DNA from: an uncultured Pseudomonadales bacterium
Lineage (GTDB): Bacteria; Pseudomonadota; Gammaproteobacteria; Pseudomonadales; Azotimanducaceae
Length of the DNA: 64,000 nt
Direction of reading: 5' to 3'
NCBI GenBank assembly: GCA_951813515.1
Contig: OX638346.1
Location: 3,031,617-3,095,616 of the forward strand
Shown: positions 51,550-60,681 of the stretch, piece after piece
Layout of the letters: each line of letters opens with the position of its first letter
How positions within the stretch are numbered: the first letter of the stretch is position 1
Translations under genes and position numbers: made by a program
Notes under the pieces: generated by a model
Databases searched by the model: none
Seen by the model: the letters and a program-made list of their open reading frames with translations, nothing else
What the model was told of the DNA's origin: nothing

Positions 51550-54321
51550 CTACATCTTGAAGCGCACGCCGAACTGGAATCGCCGCCCGGCGTTGATCGC
51601 GCTGGAGAAGTGGTCCTGCTGGCCCGATCCGACCCGATTGTAGTAGTAGACGCTCTCGTCGGTCAGGTTGATCCCTTCCAGGGCGAACGAGAGTCTGTCG
51701 TTCGGCGCATAGCCGAAGGACGCGTCATATTGCTTGTACGGGTGGACGAAATAGGGATGTGGTTGCCACGCGACCCCAATATTGTCCAGGAAATCGTCAC
51801 GGGAGTTGTAGGAGATCCGGCCGCTCCAGGGGCCCTTCTCGTAGAACACGGTGAAGTTGATCGTGTTCTCGGACAGTCCCGGGATGCTGTACGAGGCCAT
51901 CGTTTTGGCGCTCTCGAAGTCAGCCCCGGAGTTGATGTAGGTGTAGTTGGCGATCACACCGAGCCCATCGAACGGCGCTGGCAGCAGACCTTCCATCGTC
52001 CGCTGGAACGCCAGTTCCATGCCGACCAGGCCGGACGATCCGGTGTTCAGCGGCCTGAAGGCTTCCAGGACCAGGGGTTGGTTCGTTTCGGGATCGGTCA
52101 CACCGGGGAACGGGACCAGTTCGATGTCATTCTGAATGAACCCTTCTATCTCCTTCGTGAAGAGGCCGAACGACGCAATCGAGTAGTCCGCGAAATACCA
52201 TTCCAGCGCCAGGTCGAACTGCGTTCCCACGGTGGGGTCGAGCTGGCCGTTGCCGCCCGACATGGTTCGGTTGTTTGGCTGCACGCTGGCATTTGGATTC
52301 AGCTCCCGGAACGCCGGTCGACTGAATACTCTTGCGACCGCAACCCGCACAACGACATCGTCACGCGGATCGAATCGAAGATTCAGGGAAGGCAGCAGTT
52401 CGGTGTACTCGTGACCTACCTCGAGATACTCGGGTGCCGCCAGAATGAGCTCTGGCGCCGTCGGGTCGGAATAGTCGATCGAGAGGGGTTGCACGATCAG
52501 CCCCTCGGAGCCGGTGCTGTTGTCCACGTAGCGCACCCCGACATTGCCGGAGTACGGCGTGCCGTTCATGTCTCCGCTGAACGTGACCATGGCGTAGACC
52601 GCGTTGCCGTCGTCCTCGTGATTGATGTCTTCGTTGAAGCGGCCCGAGGTGTATTCATCCAGGGACTTGCCGGTTCCCGTGTTGAAGCCGCCCCCTGCCC
52701 GGATATCGTCGGCGCGGGTAATGAAGGTCTCCTGCAGCGCGTCGAAGTTGGGGCTCAGGACAGGCGAGGGAAACTCGGCGCCCAGCGCGGCCAGGAAGTC
52801 CGACTCCGCCGGAAACGGCAGACCGCCACCGAACGCTGTAATCGGCTGATTGATGAAGGCCCTGCTGTTCAAGTATCTCGCCCGGTCACGGCGTTCCTGC
52901 CTGTAGGTCCTGACACCGGCCTGGACCGTATCGAGCCAGCCGGCGTCGAATTGATAGATCGCATCGGCCCTGAACTGAACGTTCGAATCATCGACCAGGT
53001 GCTCCTGTATCGACTGTTTCACAACGCTCCAATGGTTCACATCGGTCAACGGCGAAGACGAAGTCAACGACGGAACCGCACCCACACCGTTCTGCCGGTA
53101 GGTCATCTGCGTGCGGGTGTTTCGCATCAGGGCGTCCCGGTTCTGGATCGGAACTTCCGTATCGGACACCGCCACGTCGAAGTTGAGGGAGAGGCGATCT
53201 GTCGCCTGGAACTGCAGGTTGACGCCGTAGTTCGCCGCCACGTTGTCGACCGTCTCGGTGGCGTGCTGGATGAACGCGCCCGCGCCGGAGGTGGAAAGCA
53301 TGGTGAAGATGCCGGTCCCGTTGTCATCAGAGACCGCTGCGTCGGTGACCCGCGAAAGCCCCTGCGATATCCGCATGGACCGCAGGTATTCGGTTTCGTC
53401 GGCCACGTTGCTAGCATACAGCACGTCGAATGTCACGTCGACGCGATCCGATGGTCGGAATTGCAGCGAAGAGGAGACGTTGAGGCGATCACGATCCGTG
53501 AGGTGCATGATCCCGTTGAGATGGTTCAGGGAGTAGCCGGTCATTTCCACGCCGTCGACAACGACGGTCCTGGGATCACGAATGTACCCATTCTGGTGCA
53601 GGGCGTCTGACCGGAAGACCCGGTTGTCCCACTGCGCCGAGACCATCACGCCGACGGTATCGCTCAACACGTCGCTGAACAGCGCGAATACGCCGGGCGC
53701 CGTGTCGTTCGACAGTTCGTTTACCGTCGTGTCGAGGGACAGTGCAACGTGCCGCTCTCCGAGATCCATGGGTTTGCGCGGCTGGATGTCGACGAAGCCA
53801 CCGAGGCCGCCCTCGACGTGATCGGCGCGCGGCGACTTGTGGATTTCCACCGCTTGCACCAATCCGGACTGGAAGCCGTGAAAGCCGACTGCGCGGGATT
53901 TCGGGTTCGAGTTGCCCCTGCCGTCGTGGCTTCCCGGAGCAACGTTGGACGCCGAGACACGCCCGCCGATGGTCGTTGCCACGAACTGGGGTCCGAGACC
54001 GCGAACGCTGACAAACGCGCCTTCGCCGCTCTTGCGGTCGATGGCGACGCCGCTGATCCGCTGCAGGGCTTCAGCCAGGTTTTGATCCGGAAACGCGCCG
54101 ATGTCCTCGGCGGTGATCGCGTCGACAAAGTGGTCGGCGTTTCTCTTGCGTTCCAGCGACTGCTGCATGCTGCCGCGGATGCCGGTCACGACGATCTCTT
54201 CGACGATGCCAGCCTCTTCTTCGTCCGCGTCGGCCTCTTGGGCAGACGCTGTGCCGCAGAGCAGCACGGCGGCAAACGCCGCGGCGACCAGCCCCAGCGT
54301 ATCCTGTAATTTCGTACTCAT
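51550..54321 (-). CDS. TonB-dependent receptor 1
   Basis: From the ATG at 54321 the product has 923 residues. A signal peptide (GLVAAAFAAVLLCGTASAQE) leads to a TonB box (EEIVVTGIRGS) and a plug region (GAFPDQNLAEALQRISGVAI). A 22-strand barrel follows, ending in the aromatic-rich GRRFQFGVRFKM expected for outer-membrane insertion. It lacks the STN signalling domain of its neighbour. It imports an unknown ligand using TonB energy. A GTG at 54336 is possible, but GGAGAG upstream favours 54321. Confidence 0.93.
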   Translation of the reverse strand: MSTKLQDTLGLVAAAFAAVLLCGTASAQEADADEEEAGIVEEIVVTGIRGSMQQSLERKRNADHFVDAITAEDIGAFPDQNLAEALQRISGVAIDRKSGEGAFVSVRGLGPQFVATTIGGRVSASNVAPGSHDGRGNSNPKSRAVGFHGFQSGLVQAVEIHKSPRADHVEGGLGGFVDIQPRKPMDLGERHVALSLDTTVNELSNDTAPGVFALFSDVLSDTVGVMVSAQWDNRVFRSDALHQNGYIRDPRTVVVDGVEMTGYSLNHLNGIMHLTDRDRLNVSSSLQFRPSDRVDVTFDVLYASNVADETEYLRSMRISQGLSRVTDAAVSDDNGTGIFTMLSTSGAGAFIQHATETVDNVAANYGVNLQFQATDRLSLNFDVAVSDTEVPIQNRDALMRNTRTQMTYRQNGVGAVPSLTSSSPLTDVNHWSVVKQSIQEHLVDDSNVQFRADAIYQFDAGWLDTVQAGVRTYRQERRDRARYLNSRAFINQPITAFGGGLPFPAESDFLAALGAEFPSPVLSPNFDALQETFITRADDIRAGGGFNTGTGKSLDEYTSGRFNEDINHEDDGNAVYAMVTFSGDMNGTPYSGNVGVRYVDNSTGSEGLIVQPLSIDYSDPTAPELILAAPEYLEVGHEYTELLPSLNLRFDPRDDVVVRVAVARVFSRPAFRELNPNASVQPNNRTMSGGNGQLDPTVGTQFDLALEWYFADYSIASFGLFTKEIEGFIQNDIELVPFPGVTDPETNQPLVLEAFRPLNTGSSGLVGMELAFQRTMEGLLPAPFDGLGVIANYTYINSGADFESAKTMASYSIPGLSENTINFTVFYEKGPWSGRISYNSRDDFLDNIGVAWQPHPYFVHPYKQYDASFGYAPNDRLSFALEGINLTDESVYYYNRVGSGQQDHFSSAINAGRRFQFGVRFKM

Positions 54322-54531
54322 GGAAGTTCTCTCCACTCCTGTTACGTTCCTTGACCCCGGAGCTTTATCGAGCGGGTCGAGCGGGTCGAGCCGGTTGATG
54401 CCAGCGTGGCGCCAACAGCGGCGGCTACTGCTTCAATAGCCGTTGATCGGCCATCCTCTTCAAGGACGGCATATCAATTTCGAATCTCGAACGCTCCCAG
54501 GTTGTTTTCGGGATGGCTACACAGAAACAAC

Positions 54532-54624
54532 CATCCTCGACATACCTAGACGAAGCCGATCCGGGTTCCCTCACCCGAAGTTTCAAATTTTTGCACGACA
54601 GCCGCCCAGGGTACGCCCCAGGCC
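54532..54624. repeat. Receptor-associated element, copy A
   Basis: This segment contains CCTAGACGAAGCCGATCCGG, GTTCCCTCACCC and GCACGACAGCC. The same order and spacing recur in copy B at 54783-54873. Copy A lies about 210 bases upstream of the receptor 1 start. Confidence 0.6.
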
Positions 54625-54707
54625 ATCCGTCGAATAGATGAAAATACAACTATATCAATAGATTGCTCTATGTTTACTGGCTTGGGAAGACGGCCAAGAA
54701 AGCGGAT

Positions 54708-54758
54708 CCCCTGACGACATCGCCTTGTGAGAGGTGAGGCGAGCATCATCAAGGGACC
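54708..54758. repeat. Copy 1 of a TonB-receptor 3'-flank repeat
   Basis: This is the partner of 51453-51498. It lies past the hairpin downstream of TonB receptor 2, just as copy 2 lies past the palindrome downstream of receptor 1. Confidence 0.6.
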
Positions 54759-54768
54759 CATGGCCAGC

Positions 54769-54784
54769 TGGGCGGAAACGCCCA
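54769..54784. terminator. Short hairpin with GAAA loop after TonB receptor 2
   Basis: TGGGCG-GAAA-CGCCCA is a perfect six-pair stem with a GNRA tetraloop, 116 bases past the receptor 2 stop. It has no T-run. It occupies the same relative place as the larger palindrome after receptor 1. Confidence 0.4.
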
Positions 54785-54873
54785 TCCTTCGACACCTAGA
54801 CGACGTTGGCCCGGTTTCCCTCACCCAACTGCTTGATCTTTTTTGCGACAGCCCGGTCAGGACGCGGTCCAGG
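54783..54873. repeat. Receptor-associated element, copy B
   Basis: This is the second copy of the element at 54532-54624. It is diverged but in the same orientation, sharing CACCTAGACGA, TTTCCCTCACCC and GCGACAGCCCGG. It lies just downstream of the receptor 2 stop. Confidence 0.6.
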
Positions 54874-54899
54874 CCCTGCACCGGGTAGCGAAATCCGGA

Positions 54900-57800
54900 T
54901 TAGAGCTTCACGCGCACGCCCAGCTGAAACCGGCGTCCGGCATGGATCGCACTTGAGATGTGCTCCTGCACGCCGGTTCCCAGGCGGTTGTAGTAGTAGA
55001 CGTTTTCGTCGGTCAGGTTGATCGCTTCCAGGGCCAGGGAGAGCTTCTCGTTCAGCGTGAAGCCAAAGGACGCATCAAGCTGGTCGTACGCGTCGACGAA
55101 ATAGGGGTGTCCCGAAAAGCCGCCGTTGATGTCATCCAGGAAGTCGTCGCGGAAGTTGTACGAGATCCGGCCGCTCCACGGACCCTTCTCATAGAACAGC
55201 GTGAAGTTGATCGTGTTCTCGGACAATCCGGGAATGCTGTAGGAAGCATTCGTTTTCTCGTTCTTGAAATCCGAGCCGGAAACGATGCGCGCATAGTTGG
55301 CGATTACGCCCAGACCGTCGAAGGGCGACGGCAGCAGGTCCGCGAACGTTCGCTGAAACGCCAGTTCCATGCCGACCAGGCTCGATTCCCCCGTATTCAG
55401 CGGCAAGAAGGCGGTCAGGACAAGCGGCTGGCCCGTATCGGGATCGATGACACTGGAGAACGGTACTACCTCGAGGTCGGACTGGACGAAACTCTCGATG
55501 CGCTTGGTGAAAAGGCCGACCGAGGCGATCGAGTAGTCCGCGAAATACCATTCCAGCGCCAGGTCGAACTGCACCGCCGTCGTCGGGTCGAGTTCACCGT
55601 TGCCGCCGCGCATGGTCCGGGCATTGGCCTGGACGGTGAGCCTGGGACTCAGGTCGAGATACCTGGGTCGGCTCATGACCTTGGCTACCGCCGCCCGCAC
55701 GACGAGGTCCTCCCGCGGATCGAAGCGGAGGTTGAGGGAAGGCAAAACCCGGGTGTAGGCATGGCCTACGAGGACGAACTCGGGGGTGGACAGAATGATA
55801 TCGGGCGACGACGGGTCGGAGTAGTCGATTTCGATGGGTTGCGTGATTTCCCCTTCCGAGCCGGTGCTGTTGTCGACATACCGCACCCCGACGTTGCCGG
55901 AGTAAGGCGTGTCGCTTAAGGACCCGCTGAACGTGACCATGGCATAGACCGCGTTTCCGTCGTCCTCGTGGTTGAGGTCTTCGTTGAAGCGGCCGGACGT
56001 GAATTCGTCCAGGGACTTTCCGCTGCCGGTGTTGAATCCGCCTCCTGCCCGGATTTCGTCCGCCCGGGTGATGAAGGTCTCCTGCAGCGCGTCGAAATTC
56101 GGGCTCAGGACCCGTGACGGAAACTCGACGCCGAGACCGTCGAGGAAGTCCGATTCGGCCGGAAACGCAAGACCGCCGCCGAATTCGGTGATGGGGCGAT
56201 CGATGAAAGCCCGGCTGTTCAGGTACCGGGACCGGTCGCGGCGTTCCTGCCGGTACATCCTGACGCCCGCCTGGACCGTGTCGAGCCGGCCGCCGTCGAA
56301 CGCATAGGTCGCGTCGGCCCTGAACTGGGAAATCCGGTCATCGACCAGGTGTTCCTGCACCGACTGTTTCACGACGCTCCAGTGGTTGACGTCGGTCAAC
56401 GGCGAAGACGAGGTCAACGACGGAAGCCCGCCTGGACCGTTCTTGCGGTAAGTCACCTGGGTGAGGGTGTTCCGCATCAGGGCATCCCGATTCTCGATCG
56501 GCGCCTCGGTGTCGGACACCGTCACGTCGAGGTTGACGAACAGGTTTTCGGTAGCCTCGAACTGCAGGTTGGCGGCGTAGTTCACGAACGCGTTATCAAC
56601 GTCCTCCGTGGCGTGCTGCATGAACGCGCCCGCGCCGGAGGTGGAGATCATGGTGAAAACGCCGGTGCCGTTGTCATCCACAAGCGTTGCGTCGGTGATC
56701 CTCGAGTGCCCCTGCGCTATGCGGAAGGATCGCAAGTAATCGGTCTCGAAGGCTGCGTTGCTGGTATACAGCACATCGAATGTCACCTCCGCGCGGTCCG
56801 AAGGCCGCCATTGCAGGGACGAGGAGACATTCAGACGATCCCGGTCCGTGGTGTGCAACTCCCCAAGGACTTGAGACGGGTAATATCCGGTACCTGTCTC
56901 GACGCCGTCGATCGTGACGGTGCGGGGGTCTCCCAGGAACCCGTACTGTTCCAGGGAATCCGATCGGAAGACCCGATTGTCCCACTGCGCCGACAGCATG
57001 ACTCCGACCGTGTCGGTCAACACGTCGCTGAACAGTGCGAATACACCGGGCGCCGTGTCGTTCGCCAGCGCGTTGCGCGTGGACTCCAGGGACACGGCAA
57101 CATGCCGTTCTCCGAGATCGAAGGGTTTGCGCAGCTCGATGTCTACGAAACCGCCGAGGCCACCTTCGACGTGATCCGCCCGCGGTGACTTGTGAATGTT
57201 GACGGCCTGCACCAGCCCGGACTGGAATGCGTGAAAGCCGACCACTCGGGATTTGGTGTTGGTCGCGCCTCTGCCATCGTGGCTTCCCGGCGCGACGTTG
57301 GACGCGGAGACGCGCCCACCGATGGTGGTCTGGACGAACTGCGGGCCGAGGCCGCGAACGCTGACGAACGCGCCCTCGCCGCTCTTGCGGTCAATGGCGA
57401 CCCCGCTGATCCGCTGCAACGATTCGGCCAGATTCTGGGCCGGGAACGCGCCGATGTCCTCGGCGGTAATGGAATCGACAAAGTGATCGGCATGTCTCTT
57501 CCGGTCGAGAGACAGGCGCAGGCTTCCGCGAATGCCGACGACGACGATTTCTTCGATCTCTCCCGATCTCTCGGCACCCCCGCTGCCGGAAGACGCATCG
57601 GTTCCCGGCGGCGCGGATGCAACGTCGGAGGCTGCCCGTTCAAGGACTCTTCCGGGCGCTGGTCCTGGCGACTCGGACGCCTCGCCGGCGGTGACCTGAA
57701 TCTGGCTTCCGACCAGGATGGTGTCGAGATCGGTGATTCGGTATTCCAGCCCCGTGTTCGCCAGCAGCCGGTCCAGCGCCGCAAGCGGGTGATATTTCCC

Positions 57801-58061
57801 CGAGACCTCGGACGTCGACTTGCCGGAAATCTCGTCTTCGACAAACAGGATTTCCTTGCCGCTCTGCAATGCGAACTGATTGAGCGCGCTGCCGAGATTC
57901 TGCGCTTCTATATGGAAATCGACATGGAAATGGACAGCCTCGGCCGCGTCCGTTTCCTGTGCGGCATCCGACGCTGAGACACCGACAGACCCGGCCATCA
58001 GCGTGAGAATCGATGCGAGGAGAGCCGTCTTGAGTCCGACAGCCGCAACCACTGCTTGCAC
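54900..58061 (-). CDS. TonB-dependent receptor 2 with STN signalling domain
   Basis: The 1053-residue receptor has a signal peptide (LLASILTLMAGSVGVSASDA). A secretin/TonB N-terminal (STN) domain spans about residues 43-120 (AQNLGSALNQFALQSGKEIL). After an acidic/Ser linker come a TonB box (EIEEIVVVGIRGS), a plug and a barrel ending GRRFQLGVRVKL. The STN domain should contact the FecR-like protein encoded 27 bases upstream and report ligand binding. From the plug onward it is strongly similar to receptor 1. The ligand may be iron chelate or carbohydrate. Confidence 0.94.
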   Translation of the reverse strand: MQAVVAAVGLKTALLASILTLMAGSVGVSASDAAQETDAAEAVHFHVDFHIEAQNLGSALNQFALQSGKEILFVEDEISGKSTSEVSGKYHPLAALDRLLANTGLEYRITDLDTILVGSQIQVTAGEASESPGPAPGRVLERAASDVASAPPGTDASSGSGGAERSGEIEEIVVVGIRGSLRLSLDRKRHADHFVDSITAEDIGAFPAQNLAESLQRISGVAIDRKSGEGAFVSVRGLGPQFVQTTIGGRVSASNVAPGSHDGRGATNTKSRVVGFHAFQSGLVQAVNIHKSPRADHVEGGLGGFVDIELRKPFDLGERHVAVSLESTRNALANDTAPGVFALFSDVLTDTVGVMLSAQWDNRVFRSDSLEQYGFLGDPRTVTIDGVETGTGYYPSQVLGELHTTDRDRLNVSSSLQWRPSDRAEVTFDVLYTSNAAFETDYLRSFRIAQGHSRITDATLVDDNGTGVFTMISTSGAGAFMQHATEDVDNAFVNYAANLQFEATENLFVNLDVTVSDTEAPIENRDALMRNTLTQVTYRKNGPGGLPSLTSSSPLTDVNHWSVVKQSVQEHLVDDRISQFRADATYAFDGGRLDTVQAGVRMYRQERRDRSRYLNSRAFIDRPITEFGGGLAFPAESDFLDGLGVEFPSRVLSPNFDALQETFITRADEIRAGGGFNTGSGKSLDEFTSGRFNEDLNHEDDGNAVYAMVTFSGSLSDTPYSGNVGVRYVDNSTGSEGEITQPIEIDYSDPSSPDIILSTPEFVLVGHAYTRVLPSLNLRFDPREDLVVRAAVAKVMSRPRYLDLSPRLTVQANARTMRGGNGELDPTTAVQFDLALEWYFADYSIASVGLFTKRIESFVQSDLEVVPFSSVIDPDTGQPLVLTAFLPLNTGESSLVGMELAFQRTFADLLPSPFDGLGVIANYARIVSGSDFKNEKTNASYSIPGLSENTINFTLFYEKGPWSGRISYNFRDDFLDDINGGFSGHPYFVDAYDQLDASFGFTLNEKLSLALEAINLTDENVYYYNRLGTGVQEHISSAIHAGRRFQLGVRVKL

Positions 58062-58088
58062 CCCCTGTAGCCGCGCCGAAACGCGGTT

Positions 58089-59204
58089 TCAGTCTAGCGG
58101 GTTTGCTGGTTCTTTTCCGTCGGACGTTGCGTCAAACCAGACCAGGGCGACCCGGTCTGCCGAGACCCGTTGGGCCTGGACGGGATAGAGTTCCTCTACC
58201 GCCGCGACGAATGACTCCGTGCTGCCGGCCCTGAAAACGCCGCCAATCTGAATGCCATCGAGCCGCTCATCGTCGACGACGACGAGCTTCTTCGTACTGT
58301 AGCGGTTGATTTCCTTGACCACATCGCGCAGAGGATCGTCCCGGAACACAAGCTGGCCTTCACGCCATCCGATGACCTGCTCGACGTCCACGGCGATCAC
58401 TTCGGGCGGCGCATCGGGCTTTGCGATGCACTGCTCTCCTTCGCTGAGTACCGTCCCGGCGATGGCTTCGGCAGGCGTACCCACGGGTGGTTCCGACGCT
58501 GGGGCGACTGTTGCGGCGTCTCGAACCCCATCCTCGTGGACGGAGACGCGACCCTCTACCAGCGTCACCCGGACGCCGAGATCCTCGTCAATCCGAACAT
58601 CGAACGCAGTCCCCAGCGCGACAATACGTTGACCGCCCGCCAACACTTCGAACGGACGGGAGTCCTTCTCCACGGCGAAGTGCGCCTGTCCGCGTACCAG
58701 GACCAGGCGGCGAACGTCGGCGTTTCGGACAACTTCAACCAGCGAATCGGTATTGAGGGTCACAACAGAGTCGTCCGGCAAGACCACGGTCGAACGCTCG
58801 CCGACCGCGGTCTCGAAGCGGCTCTCTATCATCCGCGCTTGCTGATCGATATCAGGTCTCACGTCATCCTGCAGTAACGGCACGAGAGCCACGACCAGGG
58901 CGCAGGCGACAGCGAGCCCGATTCCCAAGGAACGGAAGAGTGGCCTGCGCGACGTCGCTGATTCCTTGAACACGCGTTCGCCGAGGTCCGTCAGTTCGCT
59001 GCTGCCAAGATTCTGATCGACGATGGCCAGCGCCCGACGCGCCCGCGCAAATGCCTCGGCATGCGACGCATTGGCGGAGCGCCACTTTTCGAACGCGGCG
59101 CGGTCGGCCGGCCGGCAGCCCGGTGCGTCGAGCCGCACGATCCAGTACGCCGCCGCTTCCTCCACCGGGCGTCCCGCAATCTTGTCGATGCTGACGAGTT
59201 TCAT
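58089..59204 (-). CDS. FecR-family anti-sigma/sigma regulator
   Basis: The product has 371 residues from the ATG at 59204. The cytoplasmic N-terminal domain (AAYWIVRLDAPGCRPADRAA, then FEKWRSANASHAEAFARARR) binds the sigma factor. One membrane helix (LGIGLAVACALVVALVPLLQ) crosses to a periplasmic FecR domain (TVVLPDDSVVTLNTDSLVEV). The C-terminal region should touch the STN domain of TonB receptor 2. It starts one base after the sigma gene stop. The frame opens earlier, to 59240, inside the sigma gene. Confidence 0.92.
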   Translation of the reverse strand: MKLVSIDKIAGRPVEEAAAYWIVRLDAPGCRPADRAAFEKWRSANASHAEAFARARRALAIVDQNLGSSELTDLGERVFKESATSRRPLFRSLGIGLAVACALVVALVPLLQDDVRPDIDQQARMIESRFETAVGERSTVVLPDDSVVTLNTDSLVEVVRNADVRRLVLVRGQAHFAVEKDSRPFEVLAGGQRIVALGTAFDVRIDEDLGVRVTLVEGRVSVHEDGVRDAATVAPASEPPVGTPAEAIAGTVLSEGEQCIAKPDAPPEVIAVDVEQVIGWREGQLVFRDDPLRDVVKEINRYSTKKLVVVDDERLDGIQIGGVFRAGSTESFVAAVEELYPVQAQRVSADRVALVWFDATSDGKEPANPLD

Positions 59205-59205
59205 T

Positions 59206-59733
59206 TCATCTTCTGCCGAGGACAGATGCCAGATGGGCAATCGCCCTGATCATGTGTTTCTCTACCGCGCTCACAGAGACTCCGAGCCGCTTCGCAACGC
59301 TCTTCTGTCTAATACCTTCGACGCGGCAGAGCACAAAAACCTGACGCGTGCGTTTCGGCAGTTCGCCCAGCGCGGCCAGAACGGCATCGACGGATTGCCT
59401 CCCCTCCAGTTCCCTGGCAGGCCCGTTTTCCTCGAGCAGATAGCCTTCGATGTACTCCTCGTGCGCTTCCTCCGCGTGCGTTCTCTTCTTGCGCAGAAAG
59501 TCCCGCCACACGTTCGTGGCCGTACGCATCAGGTACGCTTCGGGCTGTTCTATGCTGTCGTAGTCGCCGCGAACGGCCAGGCGCACGAGCACGTCCTGGA
59601 CAAGGTCGTCGACATCGGCATGCCGGTCCGCACGTTTACCGAAGTAACGTCGGAGCGCTGGTCGGTACTCCCGCGCCAGCGTCTCGAGCCGTTCGGCTCC
59701 TGTCGTCGCCTGGCCCTGTTGCCCTGCGGCCAT
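59206..59733 (-). CDS. ECF RNA polymerase sigma factor, FecI-like
   Basis: The 175-residue protein has region 2 (DVDDLVQDVLVRLAVRGDYD, then AYLMRTATNVWRDFLRKKR) and region 4 (LGELPKRTRQVFVLCRVEGI, then SVSAVEKHMIRAIAHL). It is the FecI/iron-starvation type. It should direct transcription of the receptor genes when the receptor and FecR signal ligand. It is the first gene of the fecI-fecR-receptor series, with a good predicted sigma-70 promoter 30 bases upstream. Confidence 0.93.
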   Translation of the reverse strand: MAAGQQGQATTGAERLETLAREYRPALRRYFGKRADRHADVDDLVQDVLVRLAVRGDYDSIEQPEAYLMRTATNVWRDFLRKKRTHAEEAHEEYIEGYLLEENGPARELEGRQSVDAVLAALGELPKRTRQVFVLCRVEGIRQKSVAKRLGVSVSAVEKHMIRAIAHLASVLGRR

Positions 59734-59762
59734 CTGGGTTCCGCTTCCCGGGAGTCACGTCG

Positions 59763-59792
59763 ATCATACGGACTAACCCTGCGAACTGCCAA
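59763..59792 (-). promoter_or_regulatory. Predicted sigma-70 promoter of the ECF sigma gene
   Basis: On the minus strand TTGGCA (59787-59792) and TATGAT (59763-59768) are spaced by 18 bases, ending 30 bases before the ATG. Both boxes match the consensus in at least five of six places. A housekeeping promoter fits a FecI-type gene, which is often under other control such as Fur, but no Fur-like box is obvious. Confidence 0.55.
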
Positions 59793-59796
59793 GTTC

Positions 59797-60681
59797 TCAT
59801 CCGGTGTCGGCAAGGCGCCGCGGCATCTTGCCTCGCCGGGGATTCAGCCGGGGCATTCCCGGCGGCGCTGGCCGTGTCGGCGTGCAGCACAGGCGCTCGA
59901 TTTCCGCACGCTCGCGCTCGGTGAGGCTGCGGGCGACCGGCGAATCCGCGAATGCCTTGCCGATCCTGCTCTTGTCGAACATCGGTCGGATATGAGATGG
60001 CGCCACGGCGTTCAGAATGGCGATGCGGTCACGGCCGCTGGTGTTCAACTCGGGGCAGGCACGGTGCCACGTAAGCGAGTCGTAGATGATCGCCGCGCCG
60101 GCGGGCGCCAGCAACTGCCGCACTTCGGCGTGCGGACCCTGGCCCATGCGCGTGCCGCCGGTGTTAAATTCGCTCGGTGGGCGTTTCCTGCTGCGGTGCG
60201 ATCCTGGCACGTACTGGGTGCCGGCGTTGTCGGATCGGAACGCATCCACGCAGATATTGAACTGTACGCCGAGTAACGGGTACTCGGGCCAATAGTCCTC
60301 TGAAAAGACGTCGGGATGATAGGGGTAGTCGGCGTGCCAGCCTTGTTCGGGAAAGGTGCCCGCGAGCCGGTCGGCGGGTTTCATGGTCGTGATCACGGGC
60401 TGATGGCAGAAATGGATCTCTTCGGTGCCGAGGTACTCCCGAATGATCCAGAGCGCCGCCGGATGGCTGGCGGCGCGCGCGACTTCCACGCTCCAGATCA
60501 GCGAATCGACCATCCAGAAGACGCCGTCGTGACTGCTCTCGTCGGTGTAGCGTTCGGCCCGTTCCCTGCTGACGTCAGCCTTCAGCCGCGCGATCGCGGC
60601 ATCGTCCATCACCTGCGGCACAACGGTAAAACCCTGGGAACGGAGTTCGTCGAGATGCGAGGACGGCGTCTGTTGCTTCAA
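59797..60681 (-). CDS. Phytanoyl-CoA dioxygenase (PhyH) family protein, 4
   Basis: About 294 residues of PhyH core begin near SSHLDELRSQGFTVVPQV. HxD is in QGWHADYPYHPDV and the distal His in LTWHRACPELNTSGRDR. HFCHQPVITTMKP resembles the strand before the 2-oxoglutarate site. The start is unclear: the frame is open to 60921, but upstream residues look untranslated, and a TTG at 60681 (before KQQTPSSHL) is the first reasonable start. No ribosome site is visible. It diverges from PhyH gene 5 across about 250 bases. The C-terminus is Pro/Arg-rich. Confidence 0.75.
   Translation of the reverse strand: MKQQTPSSHLDELRSQGFTVVPQVMDDAAIARLKADVSRERAERYTDESSHDGVFWMVDSLIWSVEVARAASHPAALWIIREYLGTEEIHFCHQPVITTMKPADRLAGTFPEQGWHADYPYHPDVFSEDYWPEYPLLGVQFNICVDAFRSDNAGTQYVPGSHRSRKRPPSEFNTGGTRMGQGPHAEVRQLLAPAGAAIIYDSLTWHRACPELNTSGRDRIAILNAVAPSHIRPMFDKSRIGKAFADSPVARSLTERERAEIERLCCTPTRPAPPGMPRLNPRRGKMPRRLADTG

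Larger units (their letters stand above)
54322..54899. other. Intergenic region between the two TonB-receptor genes
   Basis: The 578 bases contain no convincing gene. They hold two diverged copies of a roughly 90-base element (54532-54624 and 54783-54873), a hairpin (54769-54784) and a flank repeat (54708-54758). An AT-rich stretch at 54640-54690 is the likely promoter zone for receptor 1. Short frames on both strands are not supported. Confidence 0.6.

Noticed and set aside
51610-53610. 666-codon plus-strand open frame
   Set aside because: It lies wholly antisense to TonB receptor 1, has a His/Arg/Gly-rich composition without any recognised domain, and is explained by GC-rich codon bias on the other strand.
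54546-54881. 111-codon minus-strand frame in the receptor intergenic region
   Set aside because: It crosses the repeated element, hairpin and flank repeat and has no family features.
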